From: Kingdonia uniflora
Lineage: Eukaryota; Streptophyta; Magnoliopsida; Ranunculales; Circaeasteraceae
Direction of reading: 5' to 3'
Assembly (NCBI GenBank): GCA_014058105.1
Contig: JACGCM010002285.1
Span: 1,178,001 to 1,242,000 of the forward strand
DNA length: 64,000 bases
Both the position numbers and the translations under genes were made by a program. Below, piece by piece: positions 1-10,400 of the stretch. The stretch's first letter is position 1. Each line of letters begins with the position of its first letter. The notes under the pieces are model-generated. The model saw only the letters and a program-made list of their open reading frames with translations. It was not told where the DNA came from and did no database searches.

Positions 1-79
1 GAGTAAAATTGTAACTGTGATATGTAAACTGCTTGAATACACAAATTAGTATGCATGTGAAAGTTAACTGTTATTGCAG

Positions 80-1307
80 GGTGAACTGGCAGAGGTTCAG
101 AGCCAGTGTGAAGCGTTACGTATTTTAAATGAAAAACTGAATGTTGATATAAATTTCCATCAGTAAGCACTGAAAAGTGCTACTGATTTAAAGGAAAAAA
201 TGGAAGTAAAAGTAACGGAAGTTCAAAACACAGTGGTTTGTTTGACAGAATAATTGGAAGATAAGGTGGCTGAACTAGCCATTGAGCTGAAAAAGATGGA
301 GGGACTAAAAGAAGTTGTAGAGAAAAAAATGTTGGACATTTTGGAAATGTCGGAACGAATAAATCAACATGAGGCTGAGCTAACACTTGCGCGAACGAAA
401 ATTATAGAGTTGTTGGTGGTGTTGGAGAAAGAAGAAGATTGTGTTAAAGACTTACAAACTTATATAAATATGCTTAAAACGAAAAAAAGTAGATGTGCGA
501 GCAACTGTGGAGGCAAATGGCGTGCTCGCAAATATGAAGTATTGTGGTATGTTACTAATATGAGGGTCAAAAAGTTAGAAGAAGCCCACAATAAGCAGAA
601 CGAATTACTAAAAAAACAGTGGCTTAAGGTATGTACTTTAGAGAATGCAGTTCAAACTTTGGAGTTAAATATTTTGGAGTACCAAATAAATAATTGGGGA
701 ATTGCTTAGTGCGAAGACCAAGTTAGAGGGTGATCTTGAGAAGGTTGAAGTAAATTTTGACGAAGGGGTTGTAGAGAGAAGTCATAATGAATATACAGTG
801 GAGGAATTAATGGCTTTGTTGTCACATATGGATGAATTCATTACAGTGATAGAGGCTCGTAATAAAGCTACGTTGGATGAAAAACGGGTGATAGAGGATC
901 GCTACAAAAATTTGGAAGCTATGCTGAAGGAGACTAAAGGAAAAATTGCATAACTTATTGTTCCTGATAAGGTGAAGTGCGAGGCAGGTGACATGCATGA
1001 CAGAGAGATGTCGACAGTACTCTCCTTCTATGTGTCAGAGTTCAAGATATTAGAAACGGAAAGAGATATTGTTTATGACAACCAAGTCACAAATGGTGTG
1101 CAGTGTAACATGCGGTTGGTGCGAGCTGAGTATCTGGATCGCATGATATCAAGAATTGGTGCTCTTACTAAGAGTAAGGTTAAAGAAGGAAAACAAATTG
1201 TTACTGGGAGGGTGCCAGAGTTGATGTATCTACAACTTTTTAGGCGTGGGGAAAGTTCCCGTGGCGATGTGTTGTCTGATAGTTCAAGTGATAGTCTGAG
1301 TAATTAA
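80..1307 (+). pseudogene. Antisense coiled-coil ORF of Tat-like element A, decayed
   Basis: An open coiled-coil frame begins right after a good splice acceptor (TTATTGCAG ending near 79) and runs through GELAEVQSQCEALR and KVAELAIELKKMEG, with heptad-like runs of Leu, Glu and Lys over about 400 residues. It ends in a Ser/Asp-rich tail (SDSSSDSLSN) at 1307. Two in-frame TAA codons (near 163 and 250), a frameshift near 700 and a TAA at 951-953 break it. It lies opposite in strand to the gag of the same element, between the pol position and the expected 3' LTR, which matches the placement of extra antisense ORFs reported in Tat-lineage elements. Its function is unknown. A host coiled-coil gene is the alternative, but the position and the similar ORF in element B favour a transposon gene. 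Confidence 0.6.
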
Positions 1308-1440
1308 GGAGGCGTGACAGATATAAGAAGGAATTATGCGTACTATACCAATGGAAATATAGTAGATAGAGTGTAGCAAAATTTGACTAATAATAGAATT
1401 AGTGGTCTGTTATTACTGACCTTTTGATGAACCAATTGTG

Positions 1441-1790
1441 GTATAGAAGGTTGTCATCGGTTAGCCGTATTGTAGAGCCAATAACCGACCTGTGGCATTT
1501 ATAGAAGATCGAATTGTCTGAAGCAATAAGCGACCTTTATGTAATAGAAGATCAGTTTGGCTGAAGCAACAAACGATCTATAGTATAATAGAAGATCAAA
1601 TTGGTTGAAGTAATAAACGATCTGTAGTATAATAGAAGATCAGATTAGATGAAGCAACAAACGATCTGTAGTGTAATAGAAGATTAGATTGGCTGAAGCA
1701 ACAAATAATCTATACTGTAATAGAAGATCAGATTGGCGGAAGCAGCAAACGACCTGTAATAGTAGAATGTGGTCAGCCCGCTGGTGACTT
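1441..1790. repeat. Tandem repeat, about 45-bp unit, about seven copies
   Basis: Successive units carry the phrases ATAGAAGATCAGATTGGCTG, then AAGCAACAAACGATCTGTAG, with point differences. The block lies inside element A between the antisense ORF and the protease remnant. Tandem blocks are common between the 3' part of pol and the LTR in Tat-type elements. No coding role is seen. Confidence 0.85.
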
Positions 1791-1879
1791 GTGATATTAT
1801 AAATGTATTTTGTATATAGAAGTACTTGTATGTTATAGTAGAAAAGTACTACGTCCGTTACCGGTCCAGCTATAAGAGG

Positions 1880-3330
1880 AAGTATGATCTTTCCTACACG
1901 TTCTTCCTTAGAGCCGTTGAGACCACTAATGTCCACGTCACTAGGTTGTACTTTGTCGATCAGTCCCATTTGATCAATCATGCTTTGGAAAAACAGTTCG
2001 ATGTTACTGTCAATATCCACCATTATTATATGTAGTACGACATTTTTCATTTTCAACATGATCACGAGTGCATCATGATAAGGAAAATTAACATGGCGAA
2101 GGTCGCAATCTTTGAAGGAGATCCTTGTGCATTGGGAACTAGATGCGGGGAGTAACCAGGCTTCTTTATCGACCATGGATAAATTGTGATACCGGCTGAG
2201 ACGTCGTCTTTTGCATCGAACTGACCTGTTAATGGTATGAGTTCGATAAAGTGGCTAAGGGAGATATGGTATAAATGTTTCTCCTCTGCTGCTTCTTCGA
2301 TTTGTACGATCTCAGTAGTAAGCTTGTAACTTCTATTTTTGTAACTGTCAACGTTCACTATGTACTCATGCATTCGTCCATCCGTAAAAATATACTCCAA
2401 CAGTCGTTGTAAAGCGATGCAATGTTTTGTGTCGTAATGCCAGACTTTGTGGTGTATGCAATAAGGCTTACTCTTGATAGGTTGGAGATACTGGGCATTG
2501 CGGAAGAACTTATCCTTTTGAAGTGTATAATATATGCTAGCTATCGTGACGTTCATCTTTGGAAGACAGGGCTTGGGAATATTACCACCTCTTTGAGTTC
2601 GATCGTTATTAGATTTGGTTCACTTCCTGTCTCCTCTGTGATCAGCAGCACGATTAAACTCTTGCTCTGTGGATTAATCTCTTGCTGTCAAGGTTGATTT
2701 CTGAGTTTTCTGTCTTTTGGACACCATCCTTTCGAGATCGATATAGCTGTTGACCTTTTCGATCATGTCTTCTAAAGTCGTAGGCTTGTTTAAAATTAGG
2801 TATTCCTTCGCCCTTCCATCCATAAACAAAACATTGGTGAATGCCAAAATAGTAATTTTATGATCGAGTTAGTCCACCTTTCTGGCCAACTCTAAGAATT
2901 TCTTAGTAAATGTTTCGAGCTTCTCTCCTAGTATGCTTAATGTTGAATAGTGAATACATAATCTCCTCTTTGTCTCTGTTGTGCGAGTAGTTCTTGATGA
3001 AGAGTTCCCACAATTGTTTAAAAGTTGTAATGGACCCTTCTGGTAGTGAGTGTAACCATCGCAAAAGCTCACCTTGTAGGCTGGTAGGAAAGAGCCGACA
3101 TAGAATGTGGTTGGATATATAATGTAAGCCTAATGCATCCTGGAATTCTTGAACGTGCTCCATTGGATCATTTTCCCTGTATTTTTTTATTTTTGGTGTG
3201 TGGAAACCAGCGGGTACTTCACTATCCAATAGTTCCTGAGCAATCAGGCTCTTTTGTAACCTGCTGTAAATGCCTTTAGTAGTTTGAGTCTGGGCATCGA
3301 GCAGTTCTTTGATAAGCTTTTCAACATGTT
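1880..3330 (-). pseudogene. gag and protease remnant of element A
   Basis: On the - strand the capsid part reads FHTPKIKKYRENDPMEHVQ and LQGELLRWLHSLPEGSITTF, then KFLELARKVD. These are the usual landmarks of plant gypsy gag (a folded amphipathic capsid with a W-L-PEGSI-F motif). A zinc-knuckle-like CIHHKVWHYDTKHC follows near 2,430-2,470. The protease region reads VNFPYHDALVIMLKMKN, and the active-site loop is IMVDIDSN where DTGS would be expected, so the enzyme would be inactive. Stops and frame changes separate the pieces. The element B gag and protease (34.5-36.0 kb) share the same wording (PEGSITTF, HVKYPHGNPLVIMLKV). Confidence 0.75.
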
Positions 3331-3864
3331 CCTGAGTTACGTATTGACGAGCTGTTGTGGTCAGGCGTGGGACGCGTCTTCGCGAGGATTGTAGCCGCCA
3401 CTTCCATCACGTAGCCGATCACATGCCAGAATACAAACTCTTCCTCGGGGTGGATCTTCTGCTTGTCTGACTCTAGCAAGACCTCTATTAACTTCTTGGT
3501 GGATTTCCTATCCCAGAGCTGGCTTGCCCCCAGGTTGTTTATGATTAGATCGAACGTTACCTCCCAGATTGTTGGCACGAGGTCCTATTTTGTCTAGAAC
3601 ATAAACTCGCAAAACAGCTGACAACAAGCCTTTGTTCTTTTGGGCTACAATCTGTTGACCCTGCAGAACCTTCAACACGTCTTATACACCTGCCAGCTGT
3701 TGTTCCAGATCGGCTCGTCTTTTAGTTTTGAAGTTTAGAGTGGCCCGCAATTCTGCTAGTACAGCGTTTCCTTTTCTTGGAGAAAGTGGTGTACTCTGGT
3801 CTGGAAGCATCATTCTGTAGAAAGATAATCAGATGTTTATGAGATAATGGGATTGAGAACTTTG

Positions 3865-3882
3865 TTCCCACAGACGGCGCCA
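3865..3882 (-). other. Primer-binding site of element A
   Basis: Read on the - strand this is TGGCGCCGTCTGTGGGAA, two bases after the LTR end. The same core in a mutated form (TGGCACGTCTGTGGGAA) follows the 5' LTR of element B. It marks the start of minus-strand DNA synthesis, so the 5' LTR is on the right and the element reads leftward. I did not assign the priming tRNA. Confidence 0.8.
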
Positions 3883-3884
3883 AA

Positions 3885-4429
3885 TGTAATAGCCTAATTT
3901 TATATCTCGAACTTAGTCTTTACACCAAGGATAATTATAGTGTTTAGATGAATAATGAATGAATATTAACACAAAGTTTAGCGTGTAAAACCTTTAAATA
4001 GGTTAAAAACCAAGACCTCTCTTGAGGATTTAGAAATAGAGATGTTATTGATAGTTGTTAGTTATTACAAGAGATGCTCTGAGTATTTTGTATAAAGTGT
4101 TTGAGTCAAGATTCATTCATCCATCATCTGGAATTCTATGGTCCTATTTATAGGTCTTCTAATATGACTGTTTAACGACCATTATTATTCTTAATGATGG
4201 ACGTTATAATACATAGTGTGTAACGGTCTAATCTTGCTGTTTTGTAACGGCTTCAATAATGACAAAGTGCTTGTTGACTCGACCTGTTGATGTAGATGTC
4301 AAAAATGATGAATATACTTTGTAACTGTAATGTGTCATCAATTGTGCCACGTATATGTTGATGAGGTCGAGTGGCCGTGTGATGGTCGAAGATGAAACAT
4401 GAGCTCGAGATGCGGAATAAGCCACTACA
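3885..4429 (-). repeat. 5' LTR of element A
   Basis: About 545 bp with TG..CA ends: the + strand begins TGTAATAGCC and ends GCCACTACA. A TATA box in element orientation (TATAAATAGG) lies near 4,144-4,153, giving a short R-U5 between it and the primer site. The bases just outside are CTATA (4430-4434). The other copy of the LTR is outside the window, so the target duplication cannot be tested. Confidence 0.75.
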
Positions 4430-5006
4430 CTATATATATACAAGGTTTTTTCTATATATATGTGGTGTTGACGGTGGTGATGAAGGAGTGGTTGTATGTA
4501 TATGTGGTGATGAAGGGGTGGTGGTGGTGGTATTGGTGATGAATATGTGGGGGTGTTTGTGTGTTTGCTTATTTTCTTTTTAAGTACAAATGGGTATTTT
4601 AGTATTTGCAATTTTTAGTCAGATCTAACTAGCCAAAAAAACAAACACTTTAATGCATCTAATTAGATAGTGAACATCTCTAAGTGGACTCAGATCTAGT
4701 TAGTCAAATGTCTAATCAAATCTAGTTAGACTCAGATCAACTCAAGAGGATAAAAACAAACGGCCTGAGTTGAGCTTGGGTTAGTGCCAAAAAAGAATAC
4801 CCTGGTTAAAAACAAACGCCCCCTTGGTCTATCCTAATCCCAACCTAAGTCTATACACTGGTAGTGCCAACGCCCCATTGGTCTCTTTTTCTTTTCTATC
4901 TCTCAACTGTGAGGCAGAAGTGCATAACGTTATTTTCCCAAACTTTTCGTGTCCATCATAAAAATCGAAGATAAATTCAAATTTTTCATCAGTACCCTCT
5001 CTTTCT
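4430..5006. other. Intergenic segment between element A and the hAT element
   Basis: It contains a short AT run, a GGTGGTG-rich stretch (about 4,470-4,560) and AACAAACG-type words near 4,760 and 4,810. No ORF with recognisable content is seen. The right part is pyrimidine-rich and may include the original proximal promoter of UTP14, now separated from the gene by the hAT insertion. Confidence 0.4.
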
Positions 5007-5239
5007 TAGGGATGGCAATTTGCCCCGCCTCGCCCCGAACGGGGCAGATTTGGTATGGGCCAACCGAGTGTGGGGGTGGGGATGGTATAAGTTGCCTAAA
5101 ATCAGTCGGGGATCGGGGCGGATTTAAGATTGCTAACATAAAATCTATTATCCGCCCCGCATCCGCCCTATTTAATATTAACTAATATTTTTACTATTAT
5201 ACCCCTTATGACTACGGTAAAACCTAGGCTGCAACTTTT

Positions 5240-6020
5240 GTCTGAACTTTCGATCCGATATTTCCGATTTTAGAACCCTATTTTACAAATCCGATTTCTG
5301 AATTTTTTCGAAAAAAATCAGATCGGATAGCTGTGTGCAATTCCAAAATTCCAAATTTTCCGATCCGATTATTCCAAATTATTCCAATCCGATTATTTTG
5401 ATCCAATTATTTCGAAAACTATCCGATCCGATTATTACGAATACCCTTCGAGCTGATTATTCCGAAAAATATTCCGAATATCCCTCTAATCCGATTTAAT
5501 TCCGAATAATCTGAATTGAAACATAAAACATTAGACCTTAAGATTCTTAACCTATGACATTCTCCACCGCATCTTCTTCTCTATTCTCCACTGCCTCTAT
5601 TCTCCACAGCCCTCCACTCCCTCTACTCTTAAGTTAAATCTCTACCGCCTCCACTCCATCTACTCTTTAAGTTAAATCTCCACTGCCTCCATTCTCCATT
5701 CTCCACTGCTTCGATTTTGATTCGCAGCAAAGAAGAGAAGTTAAATCTCATCTCTAGCTTCAGTTCTTCTCTGGCTTCGATTTTAAATCTTTGATTTTTG
5801 GAGAAGTGAGAACTCTGTTATTATAGTTTGATTTGAAGAAGTGAGAACTCTGTTATTCTGAAATTGATTCTGAAATAGTCGGAATTCCAAAAATTTTGAA
5901 TTCGGATTCATTTTTACAGTTCCGAAAAAAATCGGATCGGATCGGATCGGAATAGATTTTATAGTTCCAAAAAAAATCAGAAAAATTCCGACCCCTCTAT
6001 TTCCGATCCGATCTGAAAAC
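5240..6020. repeat. Region rich in TCCGATCCGA words, possible nested element
   Basis: The left part (5,250-5,540) repeats CCGATCCGATTATTCC-like words and the right part (5,930-6,020) carries TCGGATCGGATCGGATCGG on the opposite sense. Between them is a CTCCACTGCC-rich stretch. The two opposite-sense arms suggest a second element inserted in the hAT, but clean terminal repeats and a target duplication were not found. Confidence 0.4.
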
Positions 6021-6589
6021 AGTTTTAGTAGAACCTATTTGTACTGTAATTGTATCTCAAGGGGTGAAAGCTCTCCTCTCAAATCTTTTTGATTTCATTT
6101 GGGGTTTCAATTGAGGAAAAGGAAAATCAGAATCAAGGCTCCTCTCTGTATCTGAAGCAGTCAAGGCTCTTCTCTCATTCTCTGTCTCAGACTGTCAGAC
6201 AACACCAATTCAGAAAACCCCAATTCTCAATTGGGAAAAGGAAAATCAAATCTCAATTCTCTTTGATTTCATTTGAGGTTTCAATTGAGGAATTTTCACT
6301 GGGGCTTCAATTGATCAAATCTCAATCCTCTTAGATTTCATCAGGTCCAGGTCGGTCTCTCTCCCTCCGATATTCTGATATTCCGGTGTGTTATTAAGTT
6401 AGAATTATAGTTTGGTTTTGGTTTGATATTCTGCACATATCTCTATCATTGTACAAAATCTTTTATATTTGCATATATTTTATTATAATTTTGACAGGTC
6501 TGTTGTATCTCTTTACAAGATCTTGACATATAATTGCTAACATCTCATAAGTTAGTAATGCTTGAATATGTATGGATGTAGCTTGAATA

Positions 6590-6960
6590 TGTCCTTACTA
6601 TGGAAGGCTTTGGTCTTACTGTATACTGTTTTGGTCCTTACTATGAAAGGACTTTGGCCTTACTAGATGTTTCACTTTACATATATAATATGTCCTTACA
6701 AGTTTTGGCCTTACTGTATGCTGTTTTTTTTTCTTCTTTTCATTAGTTAAATATACAATATGTCCTTACTATGGAAGGCTTTGGTCTTACTGTAATCTGT
6801 ATACTGTTTTGGTCCTTACTATGGAATGCTTTGGTCTTACTAGATGTCTCAATTTAGATATACAATATGTCCTTACAAGTTTTGGTCTTACTGTATACGG
6901 TTTTTTTTTCATTAGTTAAATATACAATATGTCCTTACTATGAAATGAAAGGCTTTGGTT
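6590..6960. repeat. Tandem repeat, period about 173 bp, about two copies
   Basis: The phrases ATATGTCCTTACAAGTTTTG and TTAGTTAAATATACAATATG recur with spacing near 170 bp, mixed with shorter GGTCTTACTGTATACTG variants. It lies in the right half of the hAT-like element. Confidence 0.65.
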
Positions 6961-7239
6961 TGATGGTTTCCCTAAAGAAAATACAAATCATATGATGAAC
7001 TCTATTACAGGTAAGAAGATGAACTCAATATGATGAACTTTATTGAGGTTGGCTCAATTGTGTTATGTATATTGTTTTTTATTTTTAATTAGTTAAATGG
7101 GGCGCGTCTTGTATTTAGCTTATCTATGTGGGGCGGATTCGGGGATCCCCGCTTAATTTAAATGGGGATGCGGATGGGAGGTGGGAACCTAAGCGGGGAT
7201 GGGGATGGTATTGGCTCCCCCGCCCCATTTCCATCCCTA

Positions 7240-7455
7240 CTCTCTCTTTCTCTCTCTCTCATATTCAAACTTCCATTGTTCAACCAGGTACCTCTGCTTT
7301 TCTAATTTGATACAATTTCGAATTTTAATTGCTTACTTCATGTATGTGTAATTAGGGTTAATCCAGTTGGTTTGAATTAGCTACACTAGGACTAGGGATT
7401 CATCATTCGATGCTTAACGTGAATTTGCTTCTTTCAGCGAAACGAAATTGTAGAG
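7240..7455 (+). promoter_or_regulatory. UTP14: Probable UTP14 5' leader with a leader intron
   Basis: A CT-rich leader (TCTCTCTTTCTC) ends in AACCAG at 7287 followed by GTACCT, and an acceptor CTTTCAG ends at 7437. A leader intron of about 150 bp (7288-7437) would place the coding exon start at 7438, 18 bases before the ATG. The hAT element ends at 7239, directly against this leader, so the transcription start is either inside the CT tract or upstream or within the transposon. No TATA box was identified with certainty. Confidence 0.55.
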
Positions 7456-10400
7456 ATGGTGGAAACAAAGAGAAAGCAAATGGATGTGAGTAGAGCTAAA
7501 GGCTATAATAATAATAATAAACGGAAGGGCTTTTCTTCCAAACCCCAAAATCAAACCCTAGAAAGGAAAAAAAGTAAGAAAAGCAATAATAGCAGGAGAG
7601 ATGACAATAGAAAGAAGAGAGGACCTCGTTTACCGTCTGCAATTCGTAAGGAGATTGGAATTGTTAAACATAACCCTGGTGATAGTGAAGAAGATTTGGA
7701 TTCGGACCAAGGAGATGAAGAACTCGATCCTTTTGAGTTGGAGGATGAACCTTTGGCGGAGGAGGACTTGAAGAAGAATCGTAGGTTTGATCCTGTTGAT
7801 AATCTCGAGTATAAGTTTCCTGAAGAATTTGAGGTTGGTTCCGTTTATTTATCTTACTAGTGCTTGCTTTCAATTTATGTTTTATTTCATTTTTATTGAA
7901 ATTGCTTGGACTAGGGGTTTCTTTTTGCCGTGGAATTGAAGAACAACACTTTTTTACTTTCATCCTGTTTTAGGATTGATAAGTTAGTTTCGTAATCAAA
8001 ATACGAATTTAAGGGAATTTATTTTACACTCAAATGAAGATTCACATGTTCATATATATAGTGTATGGCTCGCTACAGCTGAACACCTTTTTTTACTCAT
8101 ATGTTACTTGCCTTCGACACTATATACTATTACATAGAACACTTTCGTCACTACAATACAACTATCTCTACCACTAAGGTTATACTTCGTGTTGGTGTGA
8201 ATATTATGCTCCATAAATAAGGGCAAAAATAAATTTAAATGCATATCGCCTTAAGGATGTGTTTGGTAGCCTAAAAAAGTGAGAAAACAAGTGAGGTAGC
8301 CATACCATAGGTGATTAATGACAGCCAAACACAAGTTAATCCAAAGATCTTGCATGTAAGAGCTTTTATCTTGAGCAAGGCTGAATAAACTCTGAAAGTT
8401 CCAATCTGGACTTGGCAGTTGAAAAAGATCCAAAGCCCAACACCATGTACTTTGAGCATAAGGACAATCAAGCAACAAATGTGTTGTAGTTTCTACATGG
8501 TGGTTGCAAAGCAACTTTGAGAAACAAGAGGGATACCTTGGGATTGAATTCTGTCATCTGTAGGGATGACATTTTTAAAGATTCAACAGTTAATAAGTCA
8601 AAATCAACTATTTAAAATTTTAATTAAAAGTAGAAAAGAAAAAAAAATCAAATTGCGAAACAAACATTAGTAAAACTAGGAGTAAGAGTAATAGTATCAT
8701 CCTTGGAATATTTGTTGATGTAAAATTTCACAATGTAGTTTCTTATGTCTTCGGCATGCACAAGATTTACCCTCTGTTCAGTCACCAAGTTAGTGATAGA
8801 AGACATGGTCCTCTTTACCTTAGTGATGTTGTGGTAGTATGCAGTGTTCCTATCCCCCTCTTGAGCCCACTTTTGTTTGCTTTTTTGGAGATTAATACTT
8901 TCATCTGGGCTGGGAGCTTTGTTAAGTCTGATCTTTGCATTAGTAATACCCTGCTAGATGATGTCACTATCATGATAAAGTTCTTGAGCTTCATGCAATC
9001 CTAGGATTTCAGAATTAAGACTATTGATAATTGTCTATGACAGTCAAAAATATTAGTTTTCCAGGCCTTGAGAGCAGTCTTGAAAAGCTTGAGCTTAGCT
9101 TGAAGAACATAAAGAGGAGCATCTGGTATCTCAATGCCCCAAATAGATTTTACTAATGGCATGAATGTAGGATGATCCCCCCAAACCTTTAGAAATCTAA
9201 ATGGGCAGTTAGAGGGATTAGGGATTGAGATGTCCCAACTAAACACCATCCCATGGTCAGAGTTTGTCCTTGGAAGAATCCTGGATTTTCAGTTAGGAAA
9301 GTCATCCATCCATAATTTATTGTGCAAGCATCTATCAAGCAAGCATAAAATTCTATCACTTGCTCTCTGATTGTTACACCAAGAGAATCTTAAGCTAAGC
9401 CTTTGTGATTCAGCAAGCTGGGCTACATCAAGAAACTCATTAAAGTCACAAATAGAAGAATGATAGTGAGGTCTACCTCCTTTCTTTTCATCACCAGAAA
9501 GCATTGTATTGAAGCCACCCTGAACAACCCAAGGAAAAGGCCAATCCTTAAGCTGTTCCAGCTCCCTCCAGAGCAGTCTTCTTTCAGTAGTAGAACAACC
9601 AGCATGCACCCAAGTTAGGAGTCTATCCTTTGAGTAGAAAGTGATCTGTTAAGCAGAAACAAGTACATCATCTGGCCTTCCACAATTCTTTCTTTAGAAA
9701 ACCCAAAGGCTAGCCATCTCAGAATCCAGAGCATTAGTAATGGGTATAGTAAAAAATTGTGTGAGCTTGAGGAGTCTAAAGTTCTCCAAAATAGGTCTAA
9801 CTTTAGGCTCATCAAGACATATGTAATCAGGCTATATTAATTTAACTATTTTTCTAAGGTATACTCTAGTCTTAGTATTATCTAAACCCCTACAATTCCA
9901 ATAGATAGTCTTCATAAAGAAACTGTTGGGGGGGCTTTTGTGATTGAGACCTGGTATTAGGAACTCTGACATTGGGATCTTTCCCTCTTCTCTTGTACGT
10001 CCTCGGTTTAGTAAAGCCATCTTTATCTGTCTTGTTATTGCTATCCCCTGCTACATCACCTCGAGTCACCTCTTTAGCGTTGTCATGATCACTGGAAGCA
10101 TAGCTTTCCTCACTCCCAGAGATGTAAAGTTGATCCTCATTCTCACTGTCCCTCCAATTTTTAGTAACTGGTGATTTAGGAAACACCCCATCATACTCAT
10201 GCTGGCTAGTAGTCTCCATATCCACATCCCCATGCTCCTTATCCTCCAATCTTGGAAGATTATCTGTACTTTTCTCTAGCTTCTTGTTGGCATCTATAGT
10301 ATTGTCTGTAGTATTGGTTTTGGTAGTATTCGACCTAGAACCCAAGTCACTAGTAGTAGCTCCCTGAGTTGTCTCCTCGTTTTTATCAGTAGCATTAACC

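Larger units (their letters stand above)
1..4429 (-). mobile_element. Tat-like Ty3/gypsy retrotransposon A, partial, non-autonomous
   Basis: Read on the - strand, the order is LTR (3885-4429), primer-binding site, gag, a protease remnant, a tandem-repeat block, then a coding unit in the opposite orientation (1-1307). The far LTR would lie left of the window. The LTR-internal junction has a TGGCGCC primer-binding core and the same CTATTACA LTR end as the larger element at 33,359-50,389, so the two belong to related families. No reverse transcriptase, RNase H or integrase is visible between the protease remnant and the antisense ORF, so pol was probably lost. Assignment to the Tat lineage rests on the gag and protease wording, the antisense extra ORF and the primer site. 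It is an inference, not a tree. Confidence 0.75.
5007..7239. mobile_element. Non-autonomous hAT-like DNA transposon
   Basis: The ends are TAGGGATGG (5007-5015) and its inverse CCATCCCTA (7231-7239), each followed inward by GGGGC-rich subterminal sequence (GCCCCGCCTCGCCCC on the left, GGGGCGGATTCGGGGATC on the right), typical of a widespread plant hAT type. Flanks are CTCTTTCT (4999-5006) and CTCTCTCT (7240-7247), an 8-bp target duplication with one mismatch, though the site lies in a CT repeat, which weakens this evidence. No transposase is visible. The interior holds the two repeat regions listed separately. Confidence 0.75.

Noticed and set aside
4392..4611. Short frames on both strands with Gly/Val or Pro/His runs.
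   Set aside because: They come from a GGTGGTG simple repeat and have no domain content.
8254..8690. Possible MITE: GGATGTGTTTGGTAGCC on the left and GCGAAACAAACATTAG on the right look like inverted ends.
   Set aside because: The inverted match is poor, no target duplication was found, and the left half is readable LINE zf-RVT sequence.
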